From the NCBI GenBank assembly GCA_964450715.1, contig CAYVFC010000040.1, positions 1 through 57,812 on the forward strand: DNA of 57,812 nucleotides. Reading direction: 5' to 3'. Below are positions 36,509-43,928 of the stretch, piece by piece. The stretch is from CAYVFC01 sp964450715. GTDB lineage: Bacteria > Myxococcota_A > Polyangia > Polyangiales > JAFGIB01. Positions within the stretch are counted from its first letter, which is position 1, and each line of letters begins with the position of its first letter. The position numbers and the translations under genes are program-made. Under the pieces are notes generated by a model. The model made no database searches, was not told the DNA's origin, and was given only the letters and a program-made list of their open reading frames with translations.

Positions 36509-36525
36509 GTTCTGATATCCCTTGG

Positions 36526-36559
36526 CCGATAGTGTATGTTTATTGTCCGATAACGTACG
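36526..36559. promoter_or_regulatory. Tandem direct repeats, candidate AraC-type operator
   Basis: CCGATAGTGTATG (36526-36538) and CCGATAACGTACG (36547-36559), same orientation, start-to-start distance 21 bp (two helical turns), as AraC proteins prefer. They lie 18-51 bp upstream of the AraC-family gene start. Confidence 0.5.
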
Positions 36560-36668
36560 ACATTCATCAATCTACAGGCTATCCAGGCATACGTCTAGCG
36601 GAGGTTGCTAGCCAATAGCGGAATTAACGGTATCGTACAGGATTCTCTAGTTAAGAGAGAGGTTGGCC

Positions 36669-37532
36669 ATGTTTCCAGTAGCGGGGTTTTCCGGTATCGC
36701 TTTGGGTTTCGTTTTCTGCGTGTTCGCTTCGGGTTGCCAGGAGTCGAGCGCGACCGGTAACGGCGCGCCGTCCGGGAACGAGGGCGCGGCCGGTACGGCC
36801 GGCGCTGCCGGAACCATGCCGGGCGGTACCGGAGGCGGTATCGCCCCGACCGCTGGAACTGGCGGGCAGGGCGGCGCCGCGGGAGCGGAAGCGTTAGCAG
36901 GCGCCGGAGGCGCGGCGGAGGCAGGAAGCGGCGGGAACGCCGGCGGCGGTGTCGACGAGGGGACGGCCGGAACGGCGGTCTCGGAAGGCGGCGCGGGCGG
37001 TACGGCGGGCACGGCCGGGGCCGAGGCGGGTGCGGGCGGCGACGCCGGCGCCGGAGGCTCCAAGCCCTCGTGCCAGGGAGCCTATCAGTTCACCGCCGAT
37101 GCCGAGGGCGGCGGGGAGAAGTCCCTGTGCGACTTCCAGGGCGACGTGTTGCTGATCGTGAACATCGCGGCCAACTGCGGCTTTACCTGGCAGCTCGCCG
37201 GTCTGGTTCAGTTGCAGAACACCTACCACGCCCAGGGTTTCAACGTGCTGGGTTTCTGGAACAACCAGTTTCTGGGGCAGATGGGCGATCCGGTTCGCAG
37301 GGACGCGGTCAAGGCCGAATACGGCGTAAACTTCCCGCTCTTTGACGAGGTCAACGTCAATCCGCCCGGCGAGCACCCGCTCTTCACCTGGCTCAAGGCC
37401 GAAGCCGGCGACGGCAACGTGGGCTGGAACTTCGAGAAGTTCCTGATCGCGCGAGACGGGTCGTTGCTGCAGCGTTATCTGACGCAGGTCGACCCGGCGA
37501 CCATGGGCGCGGATATCGCGGCCGCTCTCTAG
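36669..37532 (+). CDS. Lipoprotein glutathione-peroxidase-like protein
   Basis: 287 residues from ATG 36669. Lipobox FASGC gives C23 as the acyl site. A Gly/Ala-rich linker runs to ~130. The C-terminal ~150 residues follow the GPx/thioredoxin fold: VLLIVNIAANCGFT with peroxidatic-position C170, FWNNQFLGQ (N199/Q200, the GPx Gln), PLFDEVNVNPPGEHPLFTWLK, and the GPx Trp region VGWNFEKFLI (W253). In the family these residues (Cys, Gln, Trp) form the catalytic triad that reduces peroxides. Here the enzyme would act outside the cytosol on a membrane tether. First gene of a four-gene run ending at 39715. Confidence 0.8.
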   Translation: MFPVAGFSGIALGFVFCVFASGCQESSATGNGAPSGNEGAAGTAGAAGTMPGGTGGGIAPTAGTGGQGGAAGAEALAGAGGAAEAGSGGNAGGGVDEGTAGTAVSEGGAGGTAGTAGAEAGAGGDAGAGGSKPSCQGAYQFTADAEGGGEKSLCDFQGDVLLIVNIAANCGFTWQLAGLVQLQNTYHAQGFNVLGFWNNQFLGQMGDPVRRDAVKAEYGVNFPLFDEVNVNPPGEHPLFTWLKAEAGDGNVGWNFEKFLIARDGSLLQRYLTQVDPATMGADIAAAL

Positions 37533-37553
37533 ACTCGATCGGGGAGGTCGAAC

Positions 37554-37949
37554 ATGGAACAGATCCAGACGCAGAGGCCGCAGAGCACCGAGGTCGGTCC
37601 GGCGTTCCATCTCATGTGGGATGCCTTCCCGGCGGTGGTGATGCTGATCCGCAAGGACCGGACCATCGTCGACGTGAACGCGCTGGGCAAGAGACTGGGA
37701 GTGACGCCGGGTGTGAAGTGCTTCGAGCTCACCGGCGAATGCGGGGTGCACGAGCAGTGCCTGGCCAACCAGGCGCTGGCCGAGCAGACGGCCAAGCGCG
37801 GCGTGGGGTACGTGGCGGCTTTGCAGGGCGTATACGACGCCTACTGGCTGCCGGTTCCGGGTCGGGACGACCTCTATGTTCATCTTTCGGTCGACGTTTC
37901 CGAGTTCGCCGATCCGGAGCGGTTTCCGGAGCTGCGGGACCGGGAGTAA
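37554..37949 (+). CDS. Small PAS-like protein with conserved cysteines
   Basis: 131 residues, no signal sequence. WDAFPAVVMLIRKDRTIVDVN in halves (FPAVVMLI; RTIVDVNALGKRLG) is the start of a PAS core, followed by VKCFELTGECGVHEQC with Cys at ~56, 63 and 69, and a closing strand set (LYVHLSVDVSEF). It probably binds a small ligand or metal as a stand-alone sensor. GGAGG precedes ATG 37554, 21 nt after the previous stop. Being cytosolic in an operon of exported redox lipoproteins, it may sense cellular redox state for that system (inference). Confidence 0.6.
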   Translation: MEQIQTQRPQSTEVGPAFHLMWDAFPAVVMLIRKDRTIVDVNALGKRLGVTPGVKCFELTGECGVHEQCLANQALAEQTAKRGVGYVAALQGVYDAYWLPVPGRDDLYVHLSVDVSEFADPERFPELRDRE

Positions 37950-37962
37950 GCTCGGAGCTACC

Positions 37963-38676
37963 ATGGTAAGGAACCGCTCCAGAAGTTTCAGAACGAATCG
38001 AGGCCCTCTTGGCCTGCTCTGCATCGTACTTGCGGTTATCCCGCTTGGCTGCAAGGGCGACGATGATGACGGAACGAACGGAGCCCCGGGGAGCTCCGCG
38101 GGTTCCGGCGGCGCTTCCGGGACTGCGGGCGAACAGGCCGGGGTCGAATGCGTGGGCGTGCAGGTGGACGAGGGCGTTGAACCGGGCGCGGGAGGCGCTG
38201 ACTGCCCGAATTGTACGGGCTCTACGGCGCCGGCCTGGGAGCTCGAAGACTTCCAGCCGCAGAGCTGCGGCTACGGGCTCTTTTACGGCCTGGAGCAGTT
38301 TCGAGGGACCACTACCCTGGTGGGGCTCTTTTCCGGGTGGTGCGACTTCTGTCAGTCGCAGACCGTGGAGCTGGAGCGCATGAGGCAGGAGTTGCTCGCC
38401 GAGGGCCGCGACGTTCAGTTCGTTATCGTCAACTCGGCCGATGCGGTCGACAGCCAGCAGCCGCTCGTCGACCGTTGCGCGTTTCCGCTTTTCCAGGATA
38501 CGGCCGAGGTGAACGCCTTTGTCCTGCACGGCGGCGCCAAGGACGACCTCATCGTCTACGACAGGGAGGGTCGGGTCGCGGCCTTCTTGCCCGGCTCGGG
38601 GGAAGAAGGCCCTACGATTCTGACGTCCCCGCCGGGGTATGAAAACGTCAAATCGAAGATACTGGCGGCCGAGTAG
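37963..38676 (+). CDS. Thioredoxin-like lipoprotein with CDFC motif
   Basis: 237 residues from ATG 37963 (CTCGGAG upstream), 13 nt after the PAS gene. Lipobox IPLGC (C30), acidic/Gly linker, then a thioredoxin-like fold: TTLVGLFSGWCDFCQSQ with redox pair C127-D-F-C130, ERMRQELLAEGRDVQFVIVN, a beta strand RCAFPLFQDT, and DLIVYDREGRVAAFLPG. Such proteins exchange disulfides in the periplasm. Extra cysteines CPNC (81-84) might form a second pair. The 3' end overlaps the cytochrome gene by 38 bp. Confidence 0.75.
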   Translation: MVRNRSRSFRTNRGPLGLLCIVLAVIPLGCKGDDDDGTNGAPGSSAGSGGASGTAGEQAGVECVGVQVDEGVEPGAGGADCPNCTGSTAPAWELEDFQPQSCGYGLFYGLEQFRGTTTLVGLFSGWCDFCQSQTVELERMRQELLAEGRDVQFVIVNSADAVDSQQPLVDRCAFPLFQDTAEVNAFVLHGGAKDDLIVYDREGRVAAFLPGSGEEGPTILTSPPGYENVKSKILAAE

Positions 38677-39715
38677 CGTCTGGCTCGTCTTATCCTCGGG
38701 CGTATTGGCCGCTTGTTCGGCCGGCACCGAGCCCGACGGCGAGACAGCCGGCGATCCCGAAAGGGGGTCGGCGGTCTACGCAGAGTACTGCGCTCTCTGC
38801 CACGGCGAGAGGGGCGAGGGCTACGCCGCGGACAACGCCAACCAGCTGGCCAATCAGGGCTTTCTCGCCACCGCGTCCGACGAGCTGCTCTTCAACGGGA
38901 TCGTAGCAGGAAGGCCCGGCACCTCGATGTCTCCTTTCGGGCAATCGTACGGCGGACCGCTCGACGATGAGCAGGCGGCCGACCTGCTGGCCTTCATCCG
39001 CGGCTGGCAAAGCGTGGATGCGCTGGATCTAGGAACCGGCGAGAGCACCGGTTCCGCGCTGCGGGGCGACAGCGTCTACCGGGCGCGGTGCGCCAGCTGT
39101 CATGGCGAGCAGGGGCAGGGCAATACGGCGATGAGCCTGAACAATCCGCAATTTTTGGCCGACGCGAGCGACGCCTTTATCCGTCACGCGATAGCCGAGG
39201 GGCGCGCCGATACCGAAATGCCGGGGTACGCGACCGAGCTCACCTCGCAGGCCATTGACGACCTGGTGGTGCTCATCCGCAGCTGGCAACAGCCGGCGGA
39301 TGGACCGGGAGAGGTGGTGATCGAGCAGGATCTGACGCGCGCCCTGTTGAATCCCCACGGTTCCGATCCGAGCTTCGAGCTCAGGGAAGGGCGTTTCGTA
39401 CCGGTGGACGCGGTAAAGACCGCCCTGGACGCTGGCGAGCGCATGGTCATAATAGACGCCCGCCCGCCGTCGGATTACGTCGTGAGCCATATACCGGGAG
39501 CGGTGTCGGTTCCCTTTTACGAGGCGAATACCGCGGTAGACCTGTTGCCCCGAGACGCCTGGAACCTCGCCTACTGCGGCTGCCCGCACGCGGCCTCCGG
39601 TCAGGTCGTCGACACCTTGCGAGCGGCCGGATACGAGCGGTCCGCGGTGCTGGACGAGGGCTTCTTCGTCTGGGTGCAGCGCGGCTACCCGGTGGCCGAG
39701 GGGTTCGAACCGTAG
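38639..39715 (+). CDS. Lipoprotein dihaem cytochrome c fused to rhodanese
   Basis: 358 residues. Lipobox GVLAAC (C26). Two class I cytochrome c domains, haem motifs CALCH (51-55) and CASCH (151-155), with candidate Met ligands M97 and M194. From ~255 comes a rhodanese-like domain: VIIDARPPSDYVVSHIPGAV, then an active-site loop AYCGCPHAAS with C313/C315, then GYERSAVLDEGFFVW. Cytochrome domains carry electrons; rhodanese domains bind sulfane sulfur. The fusion suggests electron transfer linked to sulfur handling at the cell surface (inference). Last gene of the operon, overlapping the previous gene by 38 bp. Confidence 0.85.
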   Translation: MKTSNRRYWRPSSVWLVLSSGVLAACSAGTEPDGETAGDPERGSAVYAEYCALCHGERGEGYAADNANQLANQGFLATASDELLFNGIVAGRPGTSMSPFGQSYGGPLDDEQAADLLAFIRGWQSVDALDLGTGESTGSALRGDSVYRARCASCHGEQGQGNTAMSLNNPQFLADASDAFIRHAIAEGRADTEMPGYATELTSQAIDDLVVLIRSWQQPADGPGEVVIEQDLTRALLNPHGSDPSFELREGRFVPVDAVKTALDAGERMVIIDARPPSDYVVSHIPGAVSVPFYEANTAVDLLPRDAWNLAYCGCPHAASGQVVDTLRAAGYERSAVLDEGFFVWVQRGYPVAEGFEP

Positions 39716-39729
39716 GTGCGTCAACGTTT

Positions 39730-41238
39730 TCAGACCGGCGGATCCAGCAGCGGCTTTTCCGCCAGATAGATGAGCAGCGACCCGGGCTCCAGGGTCATCC
39801 CCTTGGGCGGGTTGATCACCTCTTCCCCGCTCGGGGTGCGAACGCCGATGACCAACCCGCCGACCTTGGACAGCTGCAGCTTCAGCAGCAGCTCGCCGAA
39901 CAGGACCGGCCCCGCCTGATCGGCGGGGGGCCTGCCGATGTATACGTTGTGCGCGCCCGAGAGAAGAACGCGGCTCATGGTGGCCGCCGTGCCGTGCCAG
40001 GCCACGGCGTGGGCGATCATGGCCGTGCCGATGCGGCGCGTCTCGATCACCTCGTCCGCGCCCGCGGTCCTGGCGTGATCGACGTTTTCCGCGTCCAGGA
40101 TCTCGGCCACCAGGTACAGCGGGCAGCGGCGCGTGTCCATCACCGCGCTCTCGCGTTTCAGGTAGGAGCGGATGGTGAAGACGGTGAGTATGGTGGTCGC
40201 GTCGGCGGCCTGCGGGCTCCGGTCGCGCGCTCCGGAGACGATGACCGCCGAGGCGTGCGTCAGGCGGACCTTGCCTAGCTCGCTCTCCTTGGTGGGGTCT
40301 CCCTGGACCCAGAAAAACTCCGGGGGCAGGGCTCGCGGGCGCTCCTGGTCGTCGAAGAAGACCACCCGCGTCTCGTCCAGGTTCAGCGTCTGTTTCAGCG
40401 CGCCCACCAGCAACAGCGAGCTCCTGTCGTAGCCGCATACCACGACGTGGTTGACGTAGTCGCTCATGCGAAACTGCTCCTCCCGGATGCTGAGCATCCC
40501 GCTCACCAGGCTCGAACCCACGATACCGGCAAAGAGCGCCAGCGTGAACATGCCTCCCACCATCATCACCCCGCCCATGATCCTGCCCAGGAGCGTCACC
40601 GGGGTGATGTCGCCGTAGCCCACCGTGGTCACCGTCACCAGCGCCCACCAGACGCCGTCCGTGAGGCTCTTCAGGTCCGGGTTGGTCCTGCTCTCGATCA
40701 GGTAGATGCTGACGCCGCCCAGCACGGTGGTCAGGCCGAGCACGCTGAAGGCAAAGGCGAACAGTAAACCGTTCTCCTCCAGCGCCTGCAGCACGATGGC
40801 GAAGGGATTGCGGTAGCGGAAGACGCGCGAGGTCCGCAGCAAACGCAGCAGGCGCAGCGCCCTTAGGCCGCGCAGCTCCGGGAAGAGCGCCAGCACGGCG
40901 ATGATGTCCACCAGCATCATCGGTCGCACGGCGAATCCCAGCCGCGCCATGATGTGAGCGCGCAGCCGTCCGAAAGGCGGGCGGAGGAAGACCTCCAGCG
41001 CGGGTGGGCGAAAGGAGGCGATCCTCAGGGTGATCTCCAGGGCGAATATCGTCAGAATGACGCGGTCGACCGCTTGCAGGATCGGCTCGAACGGACTCTC
41101 GGCGGTTATGAAGGCCTCCACCACCAGCAGCGCGATGGACAGAACGATCAGCGCCCAGACCGTACCCTGGACCAGGCGGTAGATCGGCGTATCCGGCTCG
41201 TGGAACGCCGCGTGGATGCGGCCGATCAGCTTACTCAT
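39730..41238 (-). CDS. Voltage-gated-type K+ channel with RCK/TrkA-like C-terminus
   Basis: 502 residues. Six TM segments in the first 250. S4 voltage-sensor: Arg at every third position from R123 to R141 (RGLRALRLLRLLRTSRVFR). The pore loop has selectivity filter TVGYGD (205-210). From ~255 a TrkA-N/RCK-like region begins (HVVVCGYDRSSLLLVGAL), then VVFFDDQERP, VRLTHASAVIVSG, and a TrkA-C-like end (SGEEVINPPKGMTLEPGSLLIYL). Selective K+ flux gated by voltage and ligand. It lies 33 bp after the PilT-like gene on the same strand, so probably in its operon. Confidence 0.9.
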   Translation of the reverse strand: MSKLIGRIHAAFHEPDTPIYRLVQGTVWALIVLSIALLVVEAFITAESPFEPILQAVDRVILTIFALEITLRIASFRPPALEVFLRPPFGRLRAHIMARLGFAVRPMMLVDIIAVLALFPELRGLRALRLLRLLRTSRVFRYRNPFAIVLQALEENGLLFAFAFSVLGLTTVLGGVSIYLIESRTNPDLKSLTDGVWWALVTVTTVGYGDITPVTLLGRIMGGVMMVGGMFTLALFAGIVGSSLVSGMLSIREEQFRMSDYVNHVVVCGYDRSSLLLVGALKQTLNLDETRVVFFDDQERPRALPPEFFWVQGDPTKESELGKVRLTHASAVIVSGARDRSPQAADATTILTVFTIRSYLKRESAVMDTRRCPLYLVAEILDAENVDHARTAGADEVIETRRIGTAMIAHAVAWHGTAATMSRVLLSGAHNVYIGRPPADQAGPVLFGELLLKLQLSKVGGLVIGVRTPSGEEVINPPKGMTLEPGSLLIYLAEKPLLDPPV

Positions 41239-41271
41239 CGGTCCGAATCGTCGAGAGCGCGGCCGTCCGAA

Positions 41272-42324
41272 TCATCCCAGCGCCTGGCGCGCGGCGTCGG
41301 CCGTGACCTTGCCTTCGGTGACCAGCTTCTTTAGGTGCATCTGAAAAGTTTGCATTCCATAGGGGTGCTGGCCACGTTCCATGATGTCCTTGAGCGGCAG
41401 GCTGTGTTCCGGCCGCCGGATGGAGTCACGGGCCGTTCCGGTGACCACCAGCACCTCGCTGACCAGCACCCGGCTCTCATCCCTGCCGCTCGGAATGAGT
41501 CTCTGCGCGATGATTCCCTTGAGGTTATCCGCCAGCCGCTCGCGGGTCTCGGCCACGCTGGTGCTGCCCGATAGCGCGAGGATACGGCCGAACGTCCGCG
41601 CCACGTCGGGCGTATGCAGGGTGGAGAAGACCAGGTGCCCCGTCTCGGCGGCTTTGAGTGCGATATCCATGGTCTCCTCGTCGCGGATCTCGCCGACCAG
41701 GATGACGTCCGGGTCCTGCCGGAGAGCGGCGCGCAACGCGGTGGCGAAGTCGGGCGTGTCGAGACCGATTTCCCGTTGTGAAACGGTGGCCAGCCCGTCC
41801 ACGTGCAGAAACTCGATGGGATCCTCGATGGTGATGATATGCAGGCGCTTGGTCTGGTTGAGGTAGCCGATGATGGAGGCCAGCGTCGACGATTTGCCAT
41901 TGCCCGCCGCGCCCACTACCAGCACCATGCCGCGCTCCAGCTCGGCGAAGTTGCGGGCCACCGGCGTGACGTCGAGCTGCTCGAAGGTGGGGATCTCCAG
42001 CGGAATGCTGCGCATGGCCAGCGCCAGGGTGCCTCGCTGCCGATAGACGCTCACGCGGTAACGACCCACCCCGGGCACGCCGTAAGAGGTGTCGTGCTCT
42101 TTCAAATCGTCGAGGTTGCCGGCGAAGCGCGATTGCTTGAGCACCAGCTGCGCGAGGATGCGGGTGTGATCGGGGTGTAGCTTGTCACCCTTGAGATAGT
42201 GCAGGGAGCCGGCCACGCGAAACGCTGGCGGCTGTCCCACCTTGAACAGCGCGTCGCTCGCGCCGTACTGGGCTCCCCTGCGCAGTAGGTCGTGGAAGGT
42301 CGGTTCGTCCATGCGCCCCATCAT
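41272..42324 (-). CDS. PilT/PilU-type retraction ATPase
   Basis: 350 residues, the usual PilT length. Order: PAS-like N-terminal domain; Walker A at 138-146 reading GAAGNGKSS rather than the common GPTGSGKST, with K144 and S145 kept; Asp box TIEDPIEF (166-173); Walker B VILVGEIRDEET (207-218); His box TGHLVFSTLHT (228-238). Drives pilus retraction in twitching motility. The C-terminal half (LPLKDIMERGQHPYGMQTF) is PilT-like. ATG 42324 and ATG 42312 are both possible starts. No pilin genes are nearby; such extra PilT paralogues are common. Confidence 0.88.
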   Translation of the reverse strand: MMGRMDEPTFHDLLRRGAQYGASDALFKVGQPPAFRVAGSLHYLKGDKLHPDHTRILAQLVLKQSRFAGNLDDLKEHDTSYGVPGVGRYRVSVYRQRGTLALAMRSIPLEIPTFEQLDVTPVARNFAELERGMVLVVGAAGNGKSSTLASIIGYLNQTKRLHIITIEDPIEFLHVDGLATVSQREIGLDTPDFATALRAALRQDPDVILVGEIRDEETMDIALKAAETGHLVFSTLHTPDVARTFGRILALSGSTSVAETRERLADNLKGIIAQRLIPSGRDESRVLVSEVLVVTGTARDSIRRPEHSLPLKDIMERGQHPYGMQTFQMHLKKLVTEGKVTADAARQALG

Positions 42325-42366
42325 AGAGGACTGAACCGAGATCCGGAATACGTACCGGACGGGGTG

Positions 42367-43182
42367 TCAGTCCCTGCGCCGGACCACGTACGTGTTCATT
42401 CTTTCCTGTTCCTCGAACCGTTCCCGGTAGGCGTCCGCCTTCCACTTCGCGTCGAAGGGACCCACGCGGACGCGCCAGAAGCGACCCCGCTCGGGAATAT
42501 CGGCCGAGATCACGAATGCCTGGTGGCCTCGCGCGCGAAGACCCTCTGCAAATGCCTTGGCAGGACCGGGTTGGTCGTAGCTCGCGACCTGTAGGGTGAA
42601 CTTGCCGTCGCGCCCCGGCGGCGCGGGCTGCGCGTCGCTCGGCTGGCTGATGGCGGCCGACAGCAGGGGATCTCGTTTCTCAGCCGCCTCGACGAGCTCA
42701 TCGGCCGCTTTACCGGCCGCCACGGCTGCCGGCAGGGCCTTAGCGATCTTCCGGGCGGGCGGCGGCGCGGTCGGGGCTTCGGGGGACACCTCTTCCTGCA
42801 GCGTGTGTGCAACCGGGGCCAGAGCCGCGGCCTCCAGGTCCGCCTCCTCGGCGGCCGCGGCCTCCAATGCGGCCTGGACTTCCGGACGGTCCTCATGGTC
42901 GGTCAGAACCGTGGGAAAGGTCAGCTCCTCGCGCTTGACCTCCGGGACCGCTTTCTCGCTCGCCTCGGCTCTGGGGTGAAGCCCATCTGCGCGGTCGAGC
43001 CTGGCCAGCGGATCCTCCGTACTCTCCTCTTCCGGTTGAGCGGCACGACCGACCACGACGCCCATGGAAAATGTGAACCCGAGCAAGGTCAGGACGGCTA
43101 GCAGCACGCTTCCAACGGGATGACCGCGGCTTTCAGAGGTTCTTTCCTGGATCTGCTCTAGATCGCGCATGCGGTTCTCCAT
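42367..43182 (-). CDS. SPOR-domain membrane protein
   Basis: 271 residues. A short cytosolic N-terminus, one TM helix (~23-46, PVGSVLLAVLTLLGFTFSMG), a long acidic/Ala/Pro linker, and a C-terminal SPOR domain (~195-271: KFTLQVASYDQPGPAKAFAE, then WRVRVGPFDAKWKADAYRE). SPOR domains bind denuded glycan at the division septum, so a role in cell division or septal peptidoglycan is likely. GGGAGG lies upstream of ATG 43182 and a good promoter at 43221-43249. The PilT-like gene follows 42 bp downstream. Confidence 0.88.
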   Translation of the reverse strand: MENRMRDLEQIQERTSESRGHPVGSVLLAVLTLLGFTFSMGVVVGRAAQPEEESTEDPLARLDRADGLHPRAEASEKAVPEVKREELTFPTVLTDHEDRPEVQAALEAAAAEEADLEAAALAPVAHTLQEEVSPEAPTAPPPARKIAKALPAAVAAGKAADELVEAAEKRDPLLSAAISQPSDAQPAPPGRDGKFTLQVASYDQPGPAKAFAEGLRARGHQAFVISADIPERGRFWRVRVGPFDAKWKADAYRERFEEQERMNTYVVRRRD

Positions 43183-43220
43183 CGCATACCTCCCTACGAT
43201 CGACTACATGTATATAAATG

Positions 43221-43249
43221 TAGGTATTGAAATGCGGGAGGTTGGTCAA
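43221..43249 (-). promoter_or_regulatory. Candidate sigma-70 promoter of SPOR gene
   Basis: On the minus strand: TTGACC (43244-43249), 17-bp spacer, TACCTA (43221-43226), about 38 nt before ATG 43182, with a GGGAGG ribosome site between. Confidence 0.5.
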
Positions 43250-43362
43250 GAAAACGACAGCTATTCGAGATCACATGGTGTTCCGAATTCGCCCGGCAAA
43301 GGTCCGGTCGTCGTAATACTGATAACAAGAACAGTATAAAAATGACGTTTCGGGGTTCTGCG

Positions 43363-43713
43363 CTACGGAGGGGCGGGTACGGTCAAATAGGTGAACTCGC
43401 TGCTCTCCGCGCCCCGGATCTGCCACAACGTCAGCTGGTCTCCCTCGCGTCCCTCGATCTCCAGCGAGTAGAAACCCTCGTCGTCCGATTTGGTGATCAC
43501 GCCCTTTTCCAGATCCTCGTTCAGACAGGCCACGTATACCTGTTCCAGGCTCTTTCCGGTGACGAATACCATTCCGTCGGCGTCGGGCGGGGTCGCCTCG
43601 GCCTCGGGAGGCGGTAGAGGGAGAGTTGGCGAAAGGCACCCGACGGCGAGCAGGACTATGAACGCCAGTACCAACGGGCGGAAAGATCTCGACCTCTTCA
43701 CGGTTCTATACAT
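43363..43713 (-). CDS. Small lipoprotein of unknown function
   Basis: 116 residues from ATG 43713 (TTG 43719 would add two residues). Basic N-terminus, then a lipobox LLAVGC with C26, a Pro-rich linker, then a small beta-rich domain with a single further Cys (YVACLNEDLEKG). EGFYSLEIEGREGDQLTLWQ suggests a carboxypeptidase-regulatory or transthyretin-like beta-sandwich, but this is only a shape impression. The 180 bp to the SPOR gene contain that gene's promoter, so the two are probably separate units. Confidence 0.6.
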   Translation of the reverse strand: MYRTVKRSRSFRPLVLAFIVLLAVGCLSPTLPLPPPEAEATPPDADGMVFVTGKSLEQVYVACLNEDLEKGVITKSDDEGFYSLEIEGREGDQLTLWQIRGAESSEFTYLTVPAPP

Positions 43714-43928
43714 AGGCAAGACAGGCGCCGTTTTTCTCGGGTGGTAAGTGTTCGGGATTACAGCTGAATATCGTTATATCCCGGCCCGTTGTGTCAACAA
43801 AGTTGCCGATCGCGGGCAAAAGAGTTGTCAGTTGTCGTGTTCTCGTGCGCTATTAATTAAGGTGTGGTAGATATCGAGACTTCCAGTTTAAGCCTCTACC
43901 TATCTCCGCAGTCAACGGGTTCGATTCC

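Noticed and set aside
36894..38054. 386-residue minus-strand frame opposite the redox operon.
   Set aside because: Antisense of three well-supported lipoprotein/PAS genes; composition typical of a GC-rich shadow frame.
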